NCBI GenBank assembly: GCA_002844335.1
Contig: CP019154.1
Location: forward strand, 1,054,001-1,118,000
Reading direction: 5' to 3'
Origin: Haloarcula taiwanensis
GTDB taxonomy: Archaea; Halobacteriota; Halobacteria; Halobacteriales; Haloarculaceae
Length of the DNA: 64,000 nt
The position numbers and the translations under genes are program-made. Shown piece after piece: positions 32,738 through 41,976 of the stretch; positions within the stretch are counted from its first letter, which is position 1; each line of letters begins with the position of its first letter. The notes under the pieces are model-generated. The model searched no databases. It was not told the DNA's origin and saw only the letters and a program-made list of their open reading frames with translations.

Positions 32738-33520
32738 ATGGCCGACAATAGGCACGGAACCGGCGACGTTGACAGTGAGACGCTCGATGCCGTAGCCGAG
32801 GCGCTTCGGACCGCTGAAACCGGCGTCGCGCTCACCGGCGCAGGCGTCTCGACGGCGTCGGGGATTCCCTCCTTTCGCGGCGACGACGGTCTCTGGGAGC
32901 GCCACGACCCGGCAGACTTCCACCGCCGCCGGCTCGACGCCGACCCGGCGGGCTTCTGGGCGGATCGAATCTCGCTCCGGGAGGCCATCTACGGCGACGT
33001 AGGCCCCGAACCCAACGCTGCTCACGAGGCACTGACGGCGCTCGAATCCGCGGGCCACCTCGACGCCGTGCTCACACAGAACGTCGACGGGCTGCACGAC
33101 GCCGCCGGGACGGACCGGGTCGTCGAACTCCACGGCACCCATCGGCGCGTGGTCTGTGACGACTGTGGCCACCGGCGGGACGCTGAAGCAGTGTTTGCGG
33201 AAGTCGCTGAAGGTGGCGACTTGCCCCCGCGATGTGACTGCGGTGGTGTCTACCGGCCCGACGTGGTGCTGTTCGGCGAACCGATGCCCGACGTGGCGAT
33301 GAACGAGGCCCAGCGTCTCGCACGGGACAGTGACGTGTTTCTGGCGGCTGGGTCATCGCTGTCGGTCCAGCCGGCGTCGCTCCTGCCGAAGATAGCGGCT
33401 GAGGCGGGGAGTACACTGGTCGTGATAAATTACGATAAGACGCCGCGTGACGCGGCTGCGGCGCACGTGCTCCGTGCGGATGTCACGCAGGTGCTCCCGG
33501 CGATTGTCGAGCGGCTGTAG
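32738..33520 (+). CDS. Sir2-family NAD-dependent protein deacylase
   Basis: The 260-residue sirtuin has GAGVSTASGIPSFRG (NAD loop, with GAGxS and GIPxFR), LTQNVDGLHDAAG, catalytic His in ELHGTHRRVVC, and four zinc-binding cysteines (VCDDCGH, and RCDCGG near 155), plus PDVVLFGEPMP and AAGSSLSV. It deacylates lysines using NAD, producing O-acyl-ADP-ribose. At the position that holds Tyr-x-x-Arg in desuccinylase-type sirtuins such as CobB there is Trp-A-D-Arg. It is divergent from the succinyl-CoA synthetase operon. The start is the ATG at 32738. Confidence 0.93.
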   Translation: MADNRHGTGDVDSETLDAVAEALRTAETGVALTGAGVSTASGIPSFRGDDGLWERHDPADFHRRRLDADPAGFWADRISLREAIYGDVGPEPNAAHEALTALESAGHLDAVLTQNVDGLHDAAGTDRVVELHGTHRRVVCDDCGHRRDAEAVFAEVAEGGDLPPRCDCGGVYRPDVVLFGEPMPDVAMNEAQRLARDSDVFLAAGSSLSVQPASLLPKIAAEAGSTLVVINYDKTPRDAAAAHVLRADVTQVLPAIVERL

Positions 33521-33524
33521 CGGG

Positions 33525-33950
33525 CTACAGCTCGACGCCGCCGGGGATGAGGCTCTGTCCGCGCAGGAGGCTCCCGTCGTGGTCGTAGACGAGCAGCGTC
33601 CGCAACTCGTAGGCCCGTGACTCGCCCTCGCCGTCGGTGAGACGGACCCTAAACTGTGGGTCTTCTTGGGCGTCCGCTGTGGAGACGAGCGCGTCGACAT
33701 CCGCTGTCGGTGCTGTCGCCTCGAAGACGTACTCACCGGTGAGTCGGTTCGTTAGCGAAAGCACACCGTCGCTTTCAGGCTGGCGGCGGAAGGTCACGTC
33801 AATGTCCTCGCCATCGAGTGTGCCACCGTCTACTTTGGTGAGGCGCTCGCGAAGCTCTCCTGTCGGCCCATCGTATACAATCGCGATCGTCGGGTCGTCG
33901 TTGTCGGTGGCCGAAGCCTGGATGTCGACAGTGAAGTAATCACGCCTCAT
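33525..33950 (-). CDS. conserved haloarchaeal hypothetical protein (DUF5793-like)
   Basis: The 141-residue protein is acidic and mostly beta-strand in character: RRDYFTVDIQASAT at the start, TIAIVYDGPTGELRERL, then a LDGEDIDVTFRRQ motif and a conserved-looking centre LSLTNRLTGEYVFEA. I believe it belongs to the family annotated DUF5793, which has no known function. It ends five bases from the sirtuin gene, which it faces. No signal peptide or membrane segment is visible, so it should be cytosolic. Confidence 0.7.
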   Translation of the reverse strand: MRRDYFTVDIQASATDNDDPTIAIVYDGPTGELRERLTKVDGGTLDGEDIDVTFRRQPESDGVLSLTNRLTGEYVFEATAPTADVDALVSTADAQEDPQFRVRLTDGEGESRAYELRTLLVYDHDGSLLRGQSLIPGGVEL

Positions 33951-34052
33951 TCCGGTGTTTACTGGTACGTGTCCCGGCCAAATGAACGTAACGGCGCACC
34001 GACTGTCGGTATCGGTAGCTTTTACCGGACCGGCCCACCCTCTGACAGTAGC

Positions 34053-34553
34053 ATGGCCTGGGTGAAGTCAGAGTACGCCGGCGAGTTCGCGGTGCTTGCG
34101 ACGTGGCTCGTGGGACTGGCCCCGTGGTCGGTGTCGCTGTTCGAGATTGAGGGGGTGACTGTCGTCGGGCTTCGGTTTCTCCCGTTCCGGTTCCAGTTCA
34201 TCTTCGGTGCGACGCTCCCCGGAGAGCGGCCGTTTCTCTGGGCCTGGCAGGTCGCCACGTTTCAGGAGTCGGAGCCGCTGGCGCTCGCCGGGACACTCGG
34301 GGTCACAGCCCTCGCTGTTTTCCTGCTGCCGCTCGGCCTCAGCCTCTACTACTACGCCGCTGAGGAGCGTGTCGAGGCGGCGCTCCCTGTGGACCCAGTC
34401 CGACTGTTCGGCGGACTGCTCGGCCTTGTGGGCGTTCTGACGCTCGCGGCCAGCGGGCTGTTCATCACGTCGTTTCCCGGCATCACCGTCCCCGTCGGAA
34501 CGCTCGTCGCCCTCGTGTTCGCCTTCTTCCTTCTGACCGTCGACCGAGCGTGA
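34053..34553 (+). CDS. four-helix membrane protein, uncharacterised haloarchaeal family
   Basis: The 166-residue protein has four or more hydrophobic helices (about residues 10-30, 78-98, 113-135 and 140-160). They are separated by an aromatic loop (VVGLRFLPFRFQFIFGATLPGERPFLWAWQVATF) and a charged segment (AAEERVEAALPVDPVR). I chose the ATG at 34053 because the hydrophobic character begins there. The long aromatic loop suggests a conserved ligand or lipid surface; I recall haloarchaeal families with this layout (such as DUF7549) but have no function to offer. Confidence 0.68.
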   Translation: MAWVKSEYAGEFAVLATWLVGLAPWSVSLFEIEGVTVVGLRFLPFRFQFIFGATLPGERPFLWAWQVATFQESEPLALAGTLGVTALAVFLLPLGLSLYYYAAEERVEAALPVDPVRLFGGLLGLVGVLTLAASGLFITSFPGITVPVGTLVALVFAFFLLTVDRA

Positions 34554-34616
34554 CTGCCAGCCGGTCTCGTTCGTCCGACCGCTGGCGATTATACTCCTGA
34601 TAATTTGGCGAGCGAA

Positions 34617-34622
34617 TTTAAG
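34617..34622 (+). promoter_or_regulatory. TATA-like box upstream of the pilus operon
   Basis: TTTAAG lies in an AT-rich stretch (about 34590-34625), 64-69 bases before the PilB start. Transcription would give a leader of roughly 40 bases, longer than at most genes in this window. The call rests on base composition and position alone. Confidence 0.4.
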
Positions 34623-34685
34623 TAGGTGGATACGATAGCAGAGGTATATTCCGCGGAGCACCGTGTGCTCCCCACTACACTACCG

Positions 34686-36305
34686 ATGTCGAATCCAGAA
34701 TCTCCCAAACCCGGTGACATCGTTTCGGACCCGCTCGGCCACATCCAGTCGTGGCTCTCACGGACCGCGACGGTGTTGAGCGGGGCGGCGGTTCCGACGG
34801 CGAACTACGACCCCAGCCGCCACGGGACACTGGTCGAGTTCGACGGCCTCGACGGCTACAACGAGGTGGAACGCTACTGGCTGAACGCCCCCTTCGCCTT
34901 CGCCTCTATCAACCACGACCCGGACCGTGACGAGCACCTGTATCACGTCGTCGAGCCGTCGCTGACCGATATTGAGCGAGAACTGCTCGACCGCCTGTTT
35001 GAAGACATCCGCATTCCACTCATCTACCGCGACGACGTCGACACTGACCCGGAGCGTGTCCTCGCCGAGGAACTCGAAGCCAGGCTGGAGGAGTACGGCG
35101 TCGTCATCGAGCCGGAGACGTTCTACCGGCTGTTTTATTACCTGCATCGCTCCTTCCAGGGCTACGGCCACATCGACCCCCTGATGCACGACCCGGATAT
35201 CGAGGACATCTCCTGTGACGGGGCGAACCTCCCCATCTTCGTCTACCACGACGGCTACACGGATATCGAGACGAACATCACCTACGACGCCGACGAACTG
35301 AACGACTTCGTCATCCAACTGGCCCAGCGCTCGGGCCGACACGTCTCTGTTTCGGACCCTGTCGTCTCCACGACGCTCCCCGACGGCTCGCGCATCGAAC
35401 TGGCCCTTGGCGAAGAAGTGACCCCGCGCGGCTCCGCGTTCACGATCCGGAAATACGCCGACGAGCCGTTCACGCCCATCGAACTGCTGGAGTACGGCAC
35501 GTTCTCCGTGGAGATGCTCGCCTACCTCTGGCTGGCCATCGAGTCCAACAAGTCGCTCATCTTCGCGGGCGGGACGGCGGCCGGTAAGACCACGTCGATG
35601 AACGCGCTCGCGATGTTCCTGCCGCCCCGGTCGAAGGTGCTCTCGATCGAAGACACCCGCGAGCTATCCCTGTACCACGATAACTGGCTCTCCTCGGTCA
35701 CCCGCGAGCGGCTGGACGACTCGGACATCACGATGTACGACCTGCTGCGGTCCGCGCTCCGGCACCGCCCCGAGTACATCATCGTCGGCGAGGTCCGCGG
35801 CGAGGAGGCGATTACGCTGTTCCAGGCGATGAACACCGGCCACACGACGTTCTCGACGATGCACGCCGACTCCGTCCAGACCGTCATCAACCGGCTGGAG
35901 AACGAGCCCATCAACGTCCCGCGGCCGATGGTCCAGAGCCTCGACATCCTCTGTGTGCAGGTGCTGGCCCGCTCGGGCGACGAGCGCGTCCGCCGCGCGA
36001 AGACCCTCGCCGAAATCGAGGGGATAGACCAGCGGACCGGCGAACTGGACTACTCGACGACGTACAACTGGCGGGCCACTGAGGACCGATTCTCCGAGAA
36101 CAACAGCGAGCTACTGGACGAGATCCGCGAAGAGCGCGGCTGGACACAGTCGGAACTGCTCACCGAACTCCGCAACCGCCAGCGGTTCCTTCGCTATCTC
36201 CAGTCCGAAGGCATCACCGACTACCGGAAGTTCACGGCGATGGTCAACAAGTACTACGCGGACAAAGAGCAGGTCATGGCGAACATCGACGACGAGATAG
36301 CCTGA
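34686..36305 (+). CDS. pilB: type II/IV secretion system ATPase (PilB/ArlI-like)
   Basis: The 539-residue ATPase has an N-terminal domain of about 240 residues, then the secretion-ATPase core: FAGGTAAGKTTSMNAL (Walker A), VLSIEDTREL (Asp box), IIVGEVRGEEAI (Walker B) and TTFSTMHADS (His box). It is the hexameric motor of type IV pilus-like assembly. The start is ATG 34686, with similarity beginning in the first 20 residues. It is followed one base later by the PilC-like membrane protein, which makes a complete motor-plus-platform pair. No pilin gene with a class III signal peptide (Q-x-S-x-E) lies in the window, so the pilin must be elsewhere. Confidence 0.92.
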   Translation: MSNPESPKPGDIVSDPLGHIQSWLSRTATVLSGAAVPTANYDPSRHGTLVEFDGLDGYNEVERYWLNAPFAFASINHDPDRDEHLYHVVEPSLTDIERELLDRLFEDIRIPLIYRDDVDTDPERVLAEELEARLEEYGVVIEPETFYRLFYYLHRSFQGYGHIDPLMHDPDIEDISCDGANLPIFVYHDGYTDIETNITYDADELNDFVIQLAQRSGRHVSVSDPVVSTTLPDGSRIELALGEEVTPRGSAFTIRKYADEPFTPIELLEYGTFSVEMLAYLWLAIESNKSLIFAGGTAAGKTTSMNALAMFLPPRSKVLSIEDTRELSLYHDNWLSSVTRERLDDSDITMYDLLRSALRHRPEYIIVGEVRGEEAITLFQAMNTGHTTFSTMHADSVQTVINRLENEPINVPRPMVQSLDILCVQVLARSGDERVRRAKTLAEIEGIDQRTGELDYSTTYNWRATEDRFSENNSELLDEIREERGWTQSELLTELRNRQRFLRYLQSEGITDYRKFTAMVNKYYADKEQVMANIDDEIA

Positions 36306-36306
36306 C

Positions 36307-38754
36307 ATGGCGCTGAATCCGCTCGGTCTGGCACCGCTCGCCGTCGTCGTTGGGATTCTCGGGCTTATCGGCTACAGCACGGTCAACGAGCGCTTCGACC
36401 GCAACGTCACGCGGCTGTCCCGACGGCTTTTCGGTCGGTATGTGGGACAGTCGCCCGAGCGGGAACGCCAGCTCGAAGCCGCATACGTCGACGAGACCTA
36501 CCGCGGCTACGCCGCCAGAACGCTGGTGTACGCCTGTGCTGGTGCTGTTTCGGGAGCGATAACCGGCGCGTACGCTATCGGCGGCCTGCTGTTGATTCTC
36601 CCGGCGCTGGTGGAGCTTGCGCAGGGACTCCCCTCGACGATGGTGAACGCCTTCGGCCTGCGAACGTTCGAACTCGTGCTGACGCCGACACAGACGCTGT
36701 ACATCCTCATCGGCGGCGGCGTGCTTTCCGGCGCAGTAACGGCCGGACTCGCGTACCTCTACCGCTGGGAGCGGCTCAAGAATCAGGCGGATGTGCGGAG
36801 CCGGAACATCGACGAGGGGATGGCCCGCACTATCGCCTTCATGTACGCGCTGTCCCGTGGTGGGATGTCCTTCCCAGATGTTATGCGTGTACTGGCCCGA
36901 AATCAGGAAATCTACGGCGACACGGCGAGGGAAGTCGGTGTCGCCGTCAGGGAGATGGACCTGTTCGGCCGGGACATGATCACGGCGCTCGAACATGTCT
37001 CCCGGCGGACCCCCAGCGAACAGTTCAAGACGTTCACCGAGAACCTCTCCAGCGTCCTCCAGAGCGGCCAGTCGCTGGCCCCGTTCCTCCGCGAGCAGTA
37101 CGAGCGCCATCAGGAGGAGGCCGCCGAACGCCAGGAGGATCTGCTCGAACGGCTGGCCACGGTCGCCGAGGCGTACGTCACCGTGTTCGTCGCCGCCGTG
37201 CTCTTCCTGATGACGATTCTGCTCGTGTTCGGCCTGACGACGACGGACACCCTCTGGCTGTTACAGATGATGGCGTATCTCGTCATCCCGCTCGCCAACG
37301 TCGGGTTCATGGTGTACTTGGATATCAAGCTCCAGTCGCTCGGCATCGGGAGCGCCGGCACGACGGACGTTCTAGAGCGCTACGAAACGGCGTCGCTCGG
37401 CAAGCCCAGTTTCGCCTCCGGCCGTCTCGGCCTGCCCGACGGCGGCGTCGTCCCGGCCGACGAAGCGAACTGGCTCCGACTGCGGTTCTACGACCGCGTC
37501 AAATCGCTTCGGGACCTGCTCAGCTCCCCGATCCAGTCGCTCGTCTGGAACCCGGTGTACGTCCTCTACCTCGCCGTCCCAGTCGCTGTGGTGCTACTGC
37601 TCCTCCGCGCCCCCGCGGCGTTTCAGACCTCGTCTGTCAACGTCCGCATTCTCGACGATCTCGTTATCCAGTCGCTCCTGCTGGTTCTGGGGCCATTTGC
37701 GCTGGTGCGGTTCGTCTACACCCAGCGGCTCTCACGTATCGAGAACGCGACACCCGACCTGCTCGAACGGCTGGCGAGCCTGAACGAGGCGGGGATGACC
37801 GTCGTGGAGAGCCTCCGACGGGTCCGGGGCAGTGACATCGGCGTCCTCACACAGGAGATGCACCGCATCTGGGCCGACATCCGGATGGGCGCGAACGTCA
37901 CTGACGCCTTGGTCCGGTTCGGCCGCCGCGTCCAGACGACGGCGATAACGCGCATCGTGACCCTGCTGACTCACGCGATGCACGCCTCGGGCCAGCTCGG
38001 CCCGGTGTTTCGCATCGCGGCGACCCAGTCACGGGCCGACCTCCGGCTGAAACGGCGGCGACGCCAGCAGATGCTCACTTACCTCGTCGTCATCTACGTC
38101 GCCTTCCTGGTGTTTCTGGTCATCATCGTCGCTGTACAGGAAGTGCTCGTCCCGAGTCTGCCCTCCAGCGTGCCGACGCCGGCCGGCGAGTCGAACCGCC
38201 TCGGCGTCGGCGTCGACCAGTTCGCTCGCTTCGGGCGCGTCGACAAGGCCGCGTACACGCTCGTGTTCTTCCACACTGCTCTCATTCAAGCAGTTCTCAC
38301 CGGCTTCATCGGCGGCCAACTGGGTGAAGGGACGCTCAAGGACGGCGCGAAACACGCCGCGATTTTGCTGGGCGTCGCCTACGTCGCCTTCATTCTCCTC
38401 TCCTCGCCGGTTGCGTCGATGACGGTCACCAGCCCTGCTGTTTCCGGTGATCAAATAACGGTCGAATCGGCATCGCTGTCAGAGGGCGGGTTCATTGTTG
38501 TCCGGGAGTTCGAAGCGGACGGTAGAGTGCTCGGGACCTCTGAGTATCTCTCGTCGGGGTCCCACAGCGATGTCCAGATAACGCTGGACAGGCCGCCGTC
38601 GACCGGCCAGTCGCTCGTGCTCGTCGCCCATCAGGACACCAACGGGAACCAGCAACTCGACTATCCCGTCAGCGACACTTCGGGGTCGCCGGACCGACCG
38701 TATGCGTCGTCGACGGCCGGCGAGAACGTCACCGTCGAGTACACGGTCGAGTGA
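36307..38754 (+). CDS. pilC: type IV pilus platform protein PilC, with an extra C-terminal domain
   Basis: The 815-residue membrane protein has two T2SSF-type cytoplasmic domains: about 140-290 (RTIAFMYALSRGGMSFPDVMRVL) and about 490-570 (LERLASLNEAGMTVVESLRRV), each followed by membrane helices. This is the haloarchaeal PilC layout. After the last helix (YVAFILLSSPVAS, about 700) comes a domain of about 107 residues (709-815) of beta character, with VLGTSEYLSSGSHSDVQ and VAHQDTNGN. It resembles DUF7282 modules found in haloarchaeal surface proteins and would face outward. It is translated immediately after pilB and is presumably the platform of the same pilus. Confidence 0.9.
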   Translation: MALNPLGLAPLAVVVGILGLIGYSTVNERFDRNVTRLSRRLFGRYVGQSPERERQLEAAYVDETYRGYAARTLVYACAGAVSGAITGAYAIGGLLLILPALVELAQGLPSTMVNAFGLRTFELVLTPTQTLYILIGGGVLSGAVTAGLAYLYRWERLKNQADVRSRNIDEGMARTIAFMYALSRGGMSFPDVMRVLARNQEIYGDTAREVGVAVREMDLFGRDMITALEHVSRRTPSEQFKTFTENLSSVLQSGQSLAPFLREQYERHQEEAAERQEDLLERLATVAEAYVTVFVAAVLFLMTILLVFGLTTTDTLWLLQMMAYLVIPLANVGFMVYLDIKLQSLGIGSAGTTDVLERYETASLGKPSFASGRLGLPDGGVVPADEANWLRLRFYDRVKSLRDLLSSPIQSLVWNPVYVLYLAVPVAVVLLLLRAPAAFQTSSVNVRILDDLVIQSLLLVLGPFALVRFVYTQRLSRIENATPDLLERLASLNEAGMTVVESLRRVRGSDIGVLTQEMHRIWADIRMGANVTDALVRFGRRVQTTAITRIVTLLTHAMHASGQLGPVFRIAATQSRADLRLKRRRRQQMLTYLVVIYVAFLVFLVIIVAVQEVLVPSLPSSVPTPAGESNRLGVGVDQFARFGRVDKAAYTLVFFHTALIQAVLTGFIGGQLGEGTLKDGAKHAAILLGVAYVAFILLSSPVASMTVTSPAVSGDQITVESASLSEGGFIVVREFEADGRVLGTSEYLSSGSHSDVQITLDRPPSTGQSLVLVAHQDTNGNQQLDYPVSDTSGSPDRPYASSTAGENVTVEYTVE

Positions 38755-38792
38755 CGCTGGATTTACGGTGCCCAATCGGGTAGGAGGCGCTG

Positions 38793-40451
38793 ATGGAGTT
38801 TGCCGCCTTCGCCGACCGGGCCGACGCAATCGAAGCCGAGAGTGCCGATACCGCGATTACGGAGGCGGTCACTGACCTGTTCACCGATGCGGGATCGGAC
38901 CTCTCGACGCTCGCTCGCTTCGTCCAGGGCCGGGTGTTCCCGGCCTACGAGTCGCGCACGCTCGACATCGGGCCGCGGCTTTGCTACGAGGCGATTGCCC
39001 GAGCAGCGGGCCAGAATATCAGCGCTGACGACGTGGAGGAGCGCCTCGCCGACATGGGCGAAATCGGGGCCGTCGCGGCCAGCTACGACCTCGGCGGCCA
39101 GCAGGGCCTCGCCGCGTTCGGTGCCGGCGGGACCGCCGCGCTGACCGTCGCGGAACTCGACGCCGAGCTACGGGACCTGGCCGCCGTCGATGGCAGCGGG
39201 AGCCAGGGGACGAAAGTCGACATCCTCTTTGGCCTGTTCTCGCGGTGCTCGCCGACGGAAGCGAGCTACCTCGCCCGGCTCGTCCTCTCGGAGATGCGCA
39301 TCGGCGTCGGCGAGGGGACCGTCCGGGACGCCGTCGCGGCCGCCTTCGACGTGCCGGTCGACGCCGTCGAACGGGCCGTCCAGGTGTCGAACGACTACGG
39401 CACGGTCGCCGAGATGGCCCGCGACGAGGGCGAGGCCGGACTGGCGACCATCACGCTGGAAATCGGCCGCCCGGTCCAGGCGATGCTGGCCCAGGCCGGG
39501 ACAGTCGCCGGCGCGCTCGAAGACTGGGACCGCGCCGCCGTCGAGTGGAAGTACGACGGCGCTCGCGTGCAGGTCCACTTCGACGGCGAAACCGCCCGGC
39601 TGTTCTCGCGGAACATGGAGGAGGTCACCGACCCGCTGCCGGAGGTGGTCGAAGCCGTCGAGGCGGCGCTCGACGCCCCGGCAATCCTCGACGGCGAGGT
39701 GGTCGCGGTCGACGCCGACGGCGACCCGCTCCCGTTCCAGGAAGTGCTGCGGCGCTTCCGCCGGAAACACGACGTGGCCGCGGCCCGCGAGGACGTGGCG
39801 GTCCGCCTGCACGCCTTCGACTGCCTGCACGCCGACGGCGAGGACCTGCTGGACGCGCCGCTGGAGACGCGCCACGACCGTCTCGAATCGCTGTTCCCCG
39901 ACGGGAGCGACGCCGTCTCGGAGATGTGGCTGTCCGGCGACCCCGAGGAAATCGAGGACCTGGAAGCGGCGGCCCTCGCCGCCGGCCAGGAGGGCATCAT
40001 GCTGAAGGACCCGACGGCGGCGTACTCGCCCGGCAAGCGGGGCAAGCACTGGCGCAAGCGCAAGCCCGACGTGGAGACCCTGGATTGCGTCGTCACCGGC
40101 GCGGAGTGGGGCGAGGGCCGCCGGGCGAACGTCCTCGGGTCGTTCGAACTCTCGGTCCGGACCGACGACGGCTACGCCACCGTCGGCAACGTCGCGACCG
40201 GTATCACCGACGAGGAGCTGGACGACCTGACCGAGCGGTTCGAACCACACGTCCGCGCCGAGGACGGCCGCGACGTGGCGCTTACCCCGGCGGTCGTCTT
40301 CGAGGTCGGCTACGAGGAGATACAGGTCTCCCAGTCCTACGACTCGGGCTACGCGCTCCGGTTCCCCCGGTTCCTCTCGGTCCGCGAGGACAAGACGCCC
40401 GCCGACGCCGACTCGCTCGAACGGGTCGAGCGGCTGGCCGAGTCCCAGTAA
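38793..40451 (+). CDS. lig: ATP-dependent DNA ligase
   Basis: The 552-residue enzyme has an N-terminal DNA-binding domain (about 1-210), the adenylation motif EWKYDGARVQVH with catalytic Lys253, the LDGEVVAVD and FDCLHADGEDLLD motifs, EGIMLKDP and KHWRKRKPD (motifs IV and V), and an OB-fold with VVTGAEWGEGRR. It seals nicks in DNA replication and repair. Length and domain order are normal for archaeal ATP-dependent ligases. It follows the PilC gene by 38 bases but is not functionally related to it. The last residues (SLERVERLAESQ) lack a recognisable PCNA-binding motif. Confidence 0.95.
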   Translation: MEFAAFADRADAIEAESADTAITEAVTDLFTDAGSDLSTLARFVQGRVFPAYESRTLDIGPRLCYEAIARAAGQNISADDVEERLADMGEIGAVAASYDLGGQQGLAAFGAGGTAALTVAELDAELRDLAAVDGSGSQGTKVDILFGLFSRCSPTEASYLARLVLSEMRIGVGEGTVRDAVAAAFDVPVDAVERAVQVSNDYGTVAEMARDEGEAGLATITLEIGRPVQAMLAQAGTVAGALEDWDRAAVEWKYDGARVQVHFDGETARLFSRNMEEVTDPLPEVVEAVEAALDAPAILDGEVVAVDADGDPLPFQEVLRRFRRKHDVAAAREDVAVRLHAFDCLHADGEDLLDAPLETRHDRLESLFPDGSDAVSEMWLSGDPEEIEDLEAAALAAGQEGIMLKDPTAAYSPGKRGKHWRKRKPDVETLDCVVTGAEWGEGRRANVLGSFELSVRTDDGYATVGNVATGITDEELDDLTERFEPHVRAEDGRDVALTPAVVFEVGYEEIQVSQSYDSGYALRFPRFLSVREDKTPADADSLERVERLAESQ

Positions 40452-40510
40452 GACCGTCGAGACTGGGACGGACCGACACGCGTAATGGGCCGCTCCGAGA
40501 ACGCCCGTAC

Positions 40511-41257
40511 ATGACAGTCAGACACGACGGCATCACCGCCGAGTGGCTCGGCTACGCGACGCTGCGGCTGGAAGGCGATGACACGGTCGTCTACTTCGAC
40601 CCCGGCCGCTACGGCGTGCTCACCGGCGAGTGGGAACCGGACACGCCCGGCGTCGGCCATCCGCCGACGCGGGACTACGCCCCGAATGACGGCGACATCG
40701 TCTGTGTGACCCACATCCACCACTACGACCCCGACGGCATCCGCCGCGTCGCGGGCGAGGACGCCACCGTCGTCGCCTTCGAGGGTATCAACGTCCACGC
40801 GACTGACCGCGACCTCGACCGCCTCGCTGACCTCGACTACGAGGTCCGCAAAGTGTCGATGGAAGCTGACGTGTTAGTCGACGACGTGCCTATCTGGACC
40901 ATGCCGGCGTACAACCACGAGGACGGCCGGAATGTGAAAGACGACGGCAACCCGATTCACCCGAAGGGTATCGGCTGTGGGTTCCTCGTCTCGCTGGACG
41001 ACACGCGCGTGTTCTGGCCCGGCGACACCGACGTGCTGGACGGCCACGCCGAACTGGACGTGTCGCTGTTCGTCCCCTCCATCGCCCAGAACTACACGAT
41101 GAACCGCCACGAGGCCGCCGACCTCGCCGAGGCGATGGACCCGGACCTCGTGCTCCCGATGCACTACAACACGTTCACGTCGCTGGAAGCCGACTCGGGC
41201 GCGTTCGCCGAGGACGTGGCAAAGCGCGGCGTTCCGGTCGTGCTGGACGAGAACTGA
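40511..41257 (+). CDS. MBL-fold metal-dependent hydrolase (YtkL/UlaG-like)
   Basis: The 248-residue protein begins TAEWLGYATLRLEGDDTVVYFDP, has the metal motif VTHIHHYDPDGI, and continues with the long-spaced ligands HPKGIGCGFLV, FWPGDTDVLDGH and VLPMHYNTFTSLEAD. This is the pattern of the UlaG/YtkL branch of the metallo-beta-lactamase superfamily, which hydrolyses small phosphate or lactone substrates. The Zn/Mn ligands (His in HIHH, Asp, His in GH and MHYN) are all present. It starts at an ATG 59 bases after the ligase stop. The actual substrate is not clear. Confidence 0.88.
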   Translation: MTVRHDGITAEWLGYATLRLEGDDTVVYFDPGRYGVLTGEWEPDTPGVGHPPTRDYAPNDGDIVCVTHIHHYDPDGIRRVAGEDATVVAFEGINVHATDRDLDRLADLDYEVRKVSMEADVLVDDVPIWTMPAYNHEDGRNVKDDGNPIHPKGIGCGFLVSLDDTRVFWPGDTDVLDGHAELDVSLFVPSIAQNYTMNRHEAADLAEAMDPDLVLPMHYNTFTSLEADSGAFAEDVAKRGVPVVLDEN

Positions 41258-41351
41258 CTGGCGAACCCGTCTGCGGCGACCCGAGACGGTGGTTTCCCGG
41301 TCCATCTGTCAGTCAAAACAATATTGGGGCGTTCAGCAGAACACCACCGAC

Positions 41352-41831
41352 ATGGAACGCGCCAGTGACCGAACAAGGGAAACACGTTCCCCAGCCGAAC
41401 GAACGCCCTCGTTCGGTCACCTACTGCTTGTCTGGCTCCTTGTCGGGCCGTCGCTGTGGTCCCTCGGTTCTGCCGTGGCCGATGCGATTCAGGCCGAACT
41501 GCCGCTGTCGACGATGGGAGCCGGCCTGCTGTTCGGAACGATAGTCGTCGTGTCGTTCTGGACCGCCGGCTTTCAGCCCTCACTCAGGGCCAGTTTCGGC
41601 TATTTTGTCGCGGAACTGAGTATCTATCTGGTCTTGGCTGTCGGGGTCGTTACGGTCTTCGTTCCGACCTTTACACCGTGGGTTACGATTGCTGTCCAAC
41701 TCGTGTCTATCTGTCTCGCCGCGACGCTGGTGTTCACCCCGGTCGGTGCGAACATACGGAACTGGTTCCGGCGACATGTCCGCTCTCTGCTGAAACTACC
41801 GCCACAAGACCGGTCAGTCGATCGCGACTGA
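41352..41831 (+). CDS. membrane protein of unknown function
   Basis: The 159-residue protein has a polar N-terminus and then four hydrophobic helices (about residues 22-42, 53-71, 80-101 and 107-128). A basic, Arg-rich C-terminus follows (NIRNWFRRHVRSLLKLPPQ). I chose the ATG at 41352 because earlier in-frame codons give only a polar lead without family character. The positive-inside pattern puts the C-terminal tail in the cytoplasm. I recognise no family. Confidence 0.6.
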   Translation: MERASDRTRETRSPAERTPSFGHLLLVWLLVGPSLWSLGSAVADAIQAELPLSTMGAGLLFGTIVVVSFWTAGFQPSLRASFGYFVAELSIYLVLAVGVVTVFVPTFTPWVTIAVQLVSICLAATLVFTPVGANIRNWFRRHVRSLLKLPPQDRSVDRD

Positions 41832-41976
41832 TGGATTCTCGACCGAGCAAACGCGGATTCGCTTTGTCGGTCAGTCGTTCCGGGTAGTACACTAATTGCG
41901 CACCGGTCTCACCACGACTGTTCCCATTTTCCACTCGACAGAAAACACTTACCGAGAGACAGTAGATGGACTCCTA

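Noticed and set aside
32528..33172. The open frame upstream of sucC, which would extend SucC by over 200 residues
   Set aside because: Family similarity starts at the ATG at 32527, a TATA-like box lies just upstream, and the extension overlaps the sirtuin gene.
39245..41257. A 670-codon open frame overlapping the DNA ligase and hydrolase genes
   Set aside because: It is Arg/Gly/Pro-rich frame noise over the ligase gene, typical for GC-rich DNA. Only the part from 40511 (the MBL-fold hydrolase) is real.
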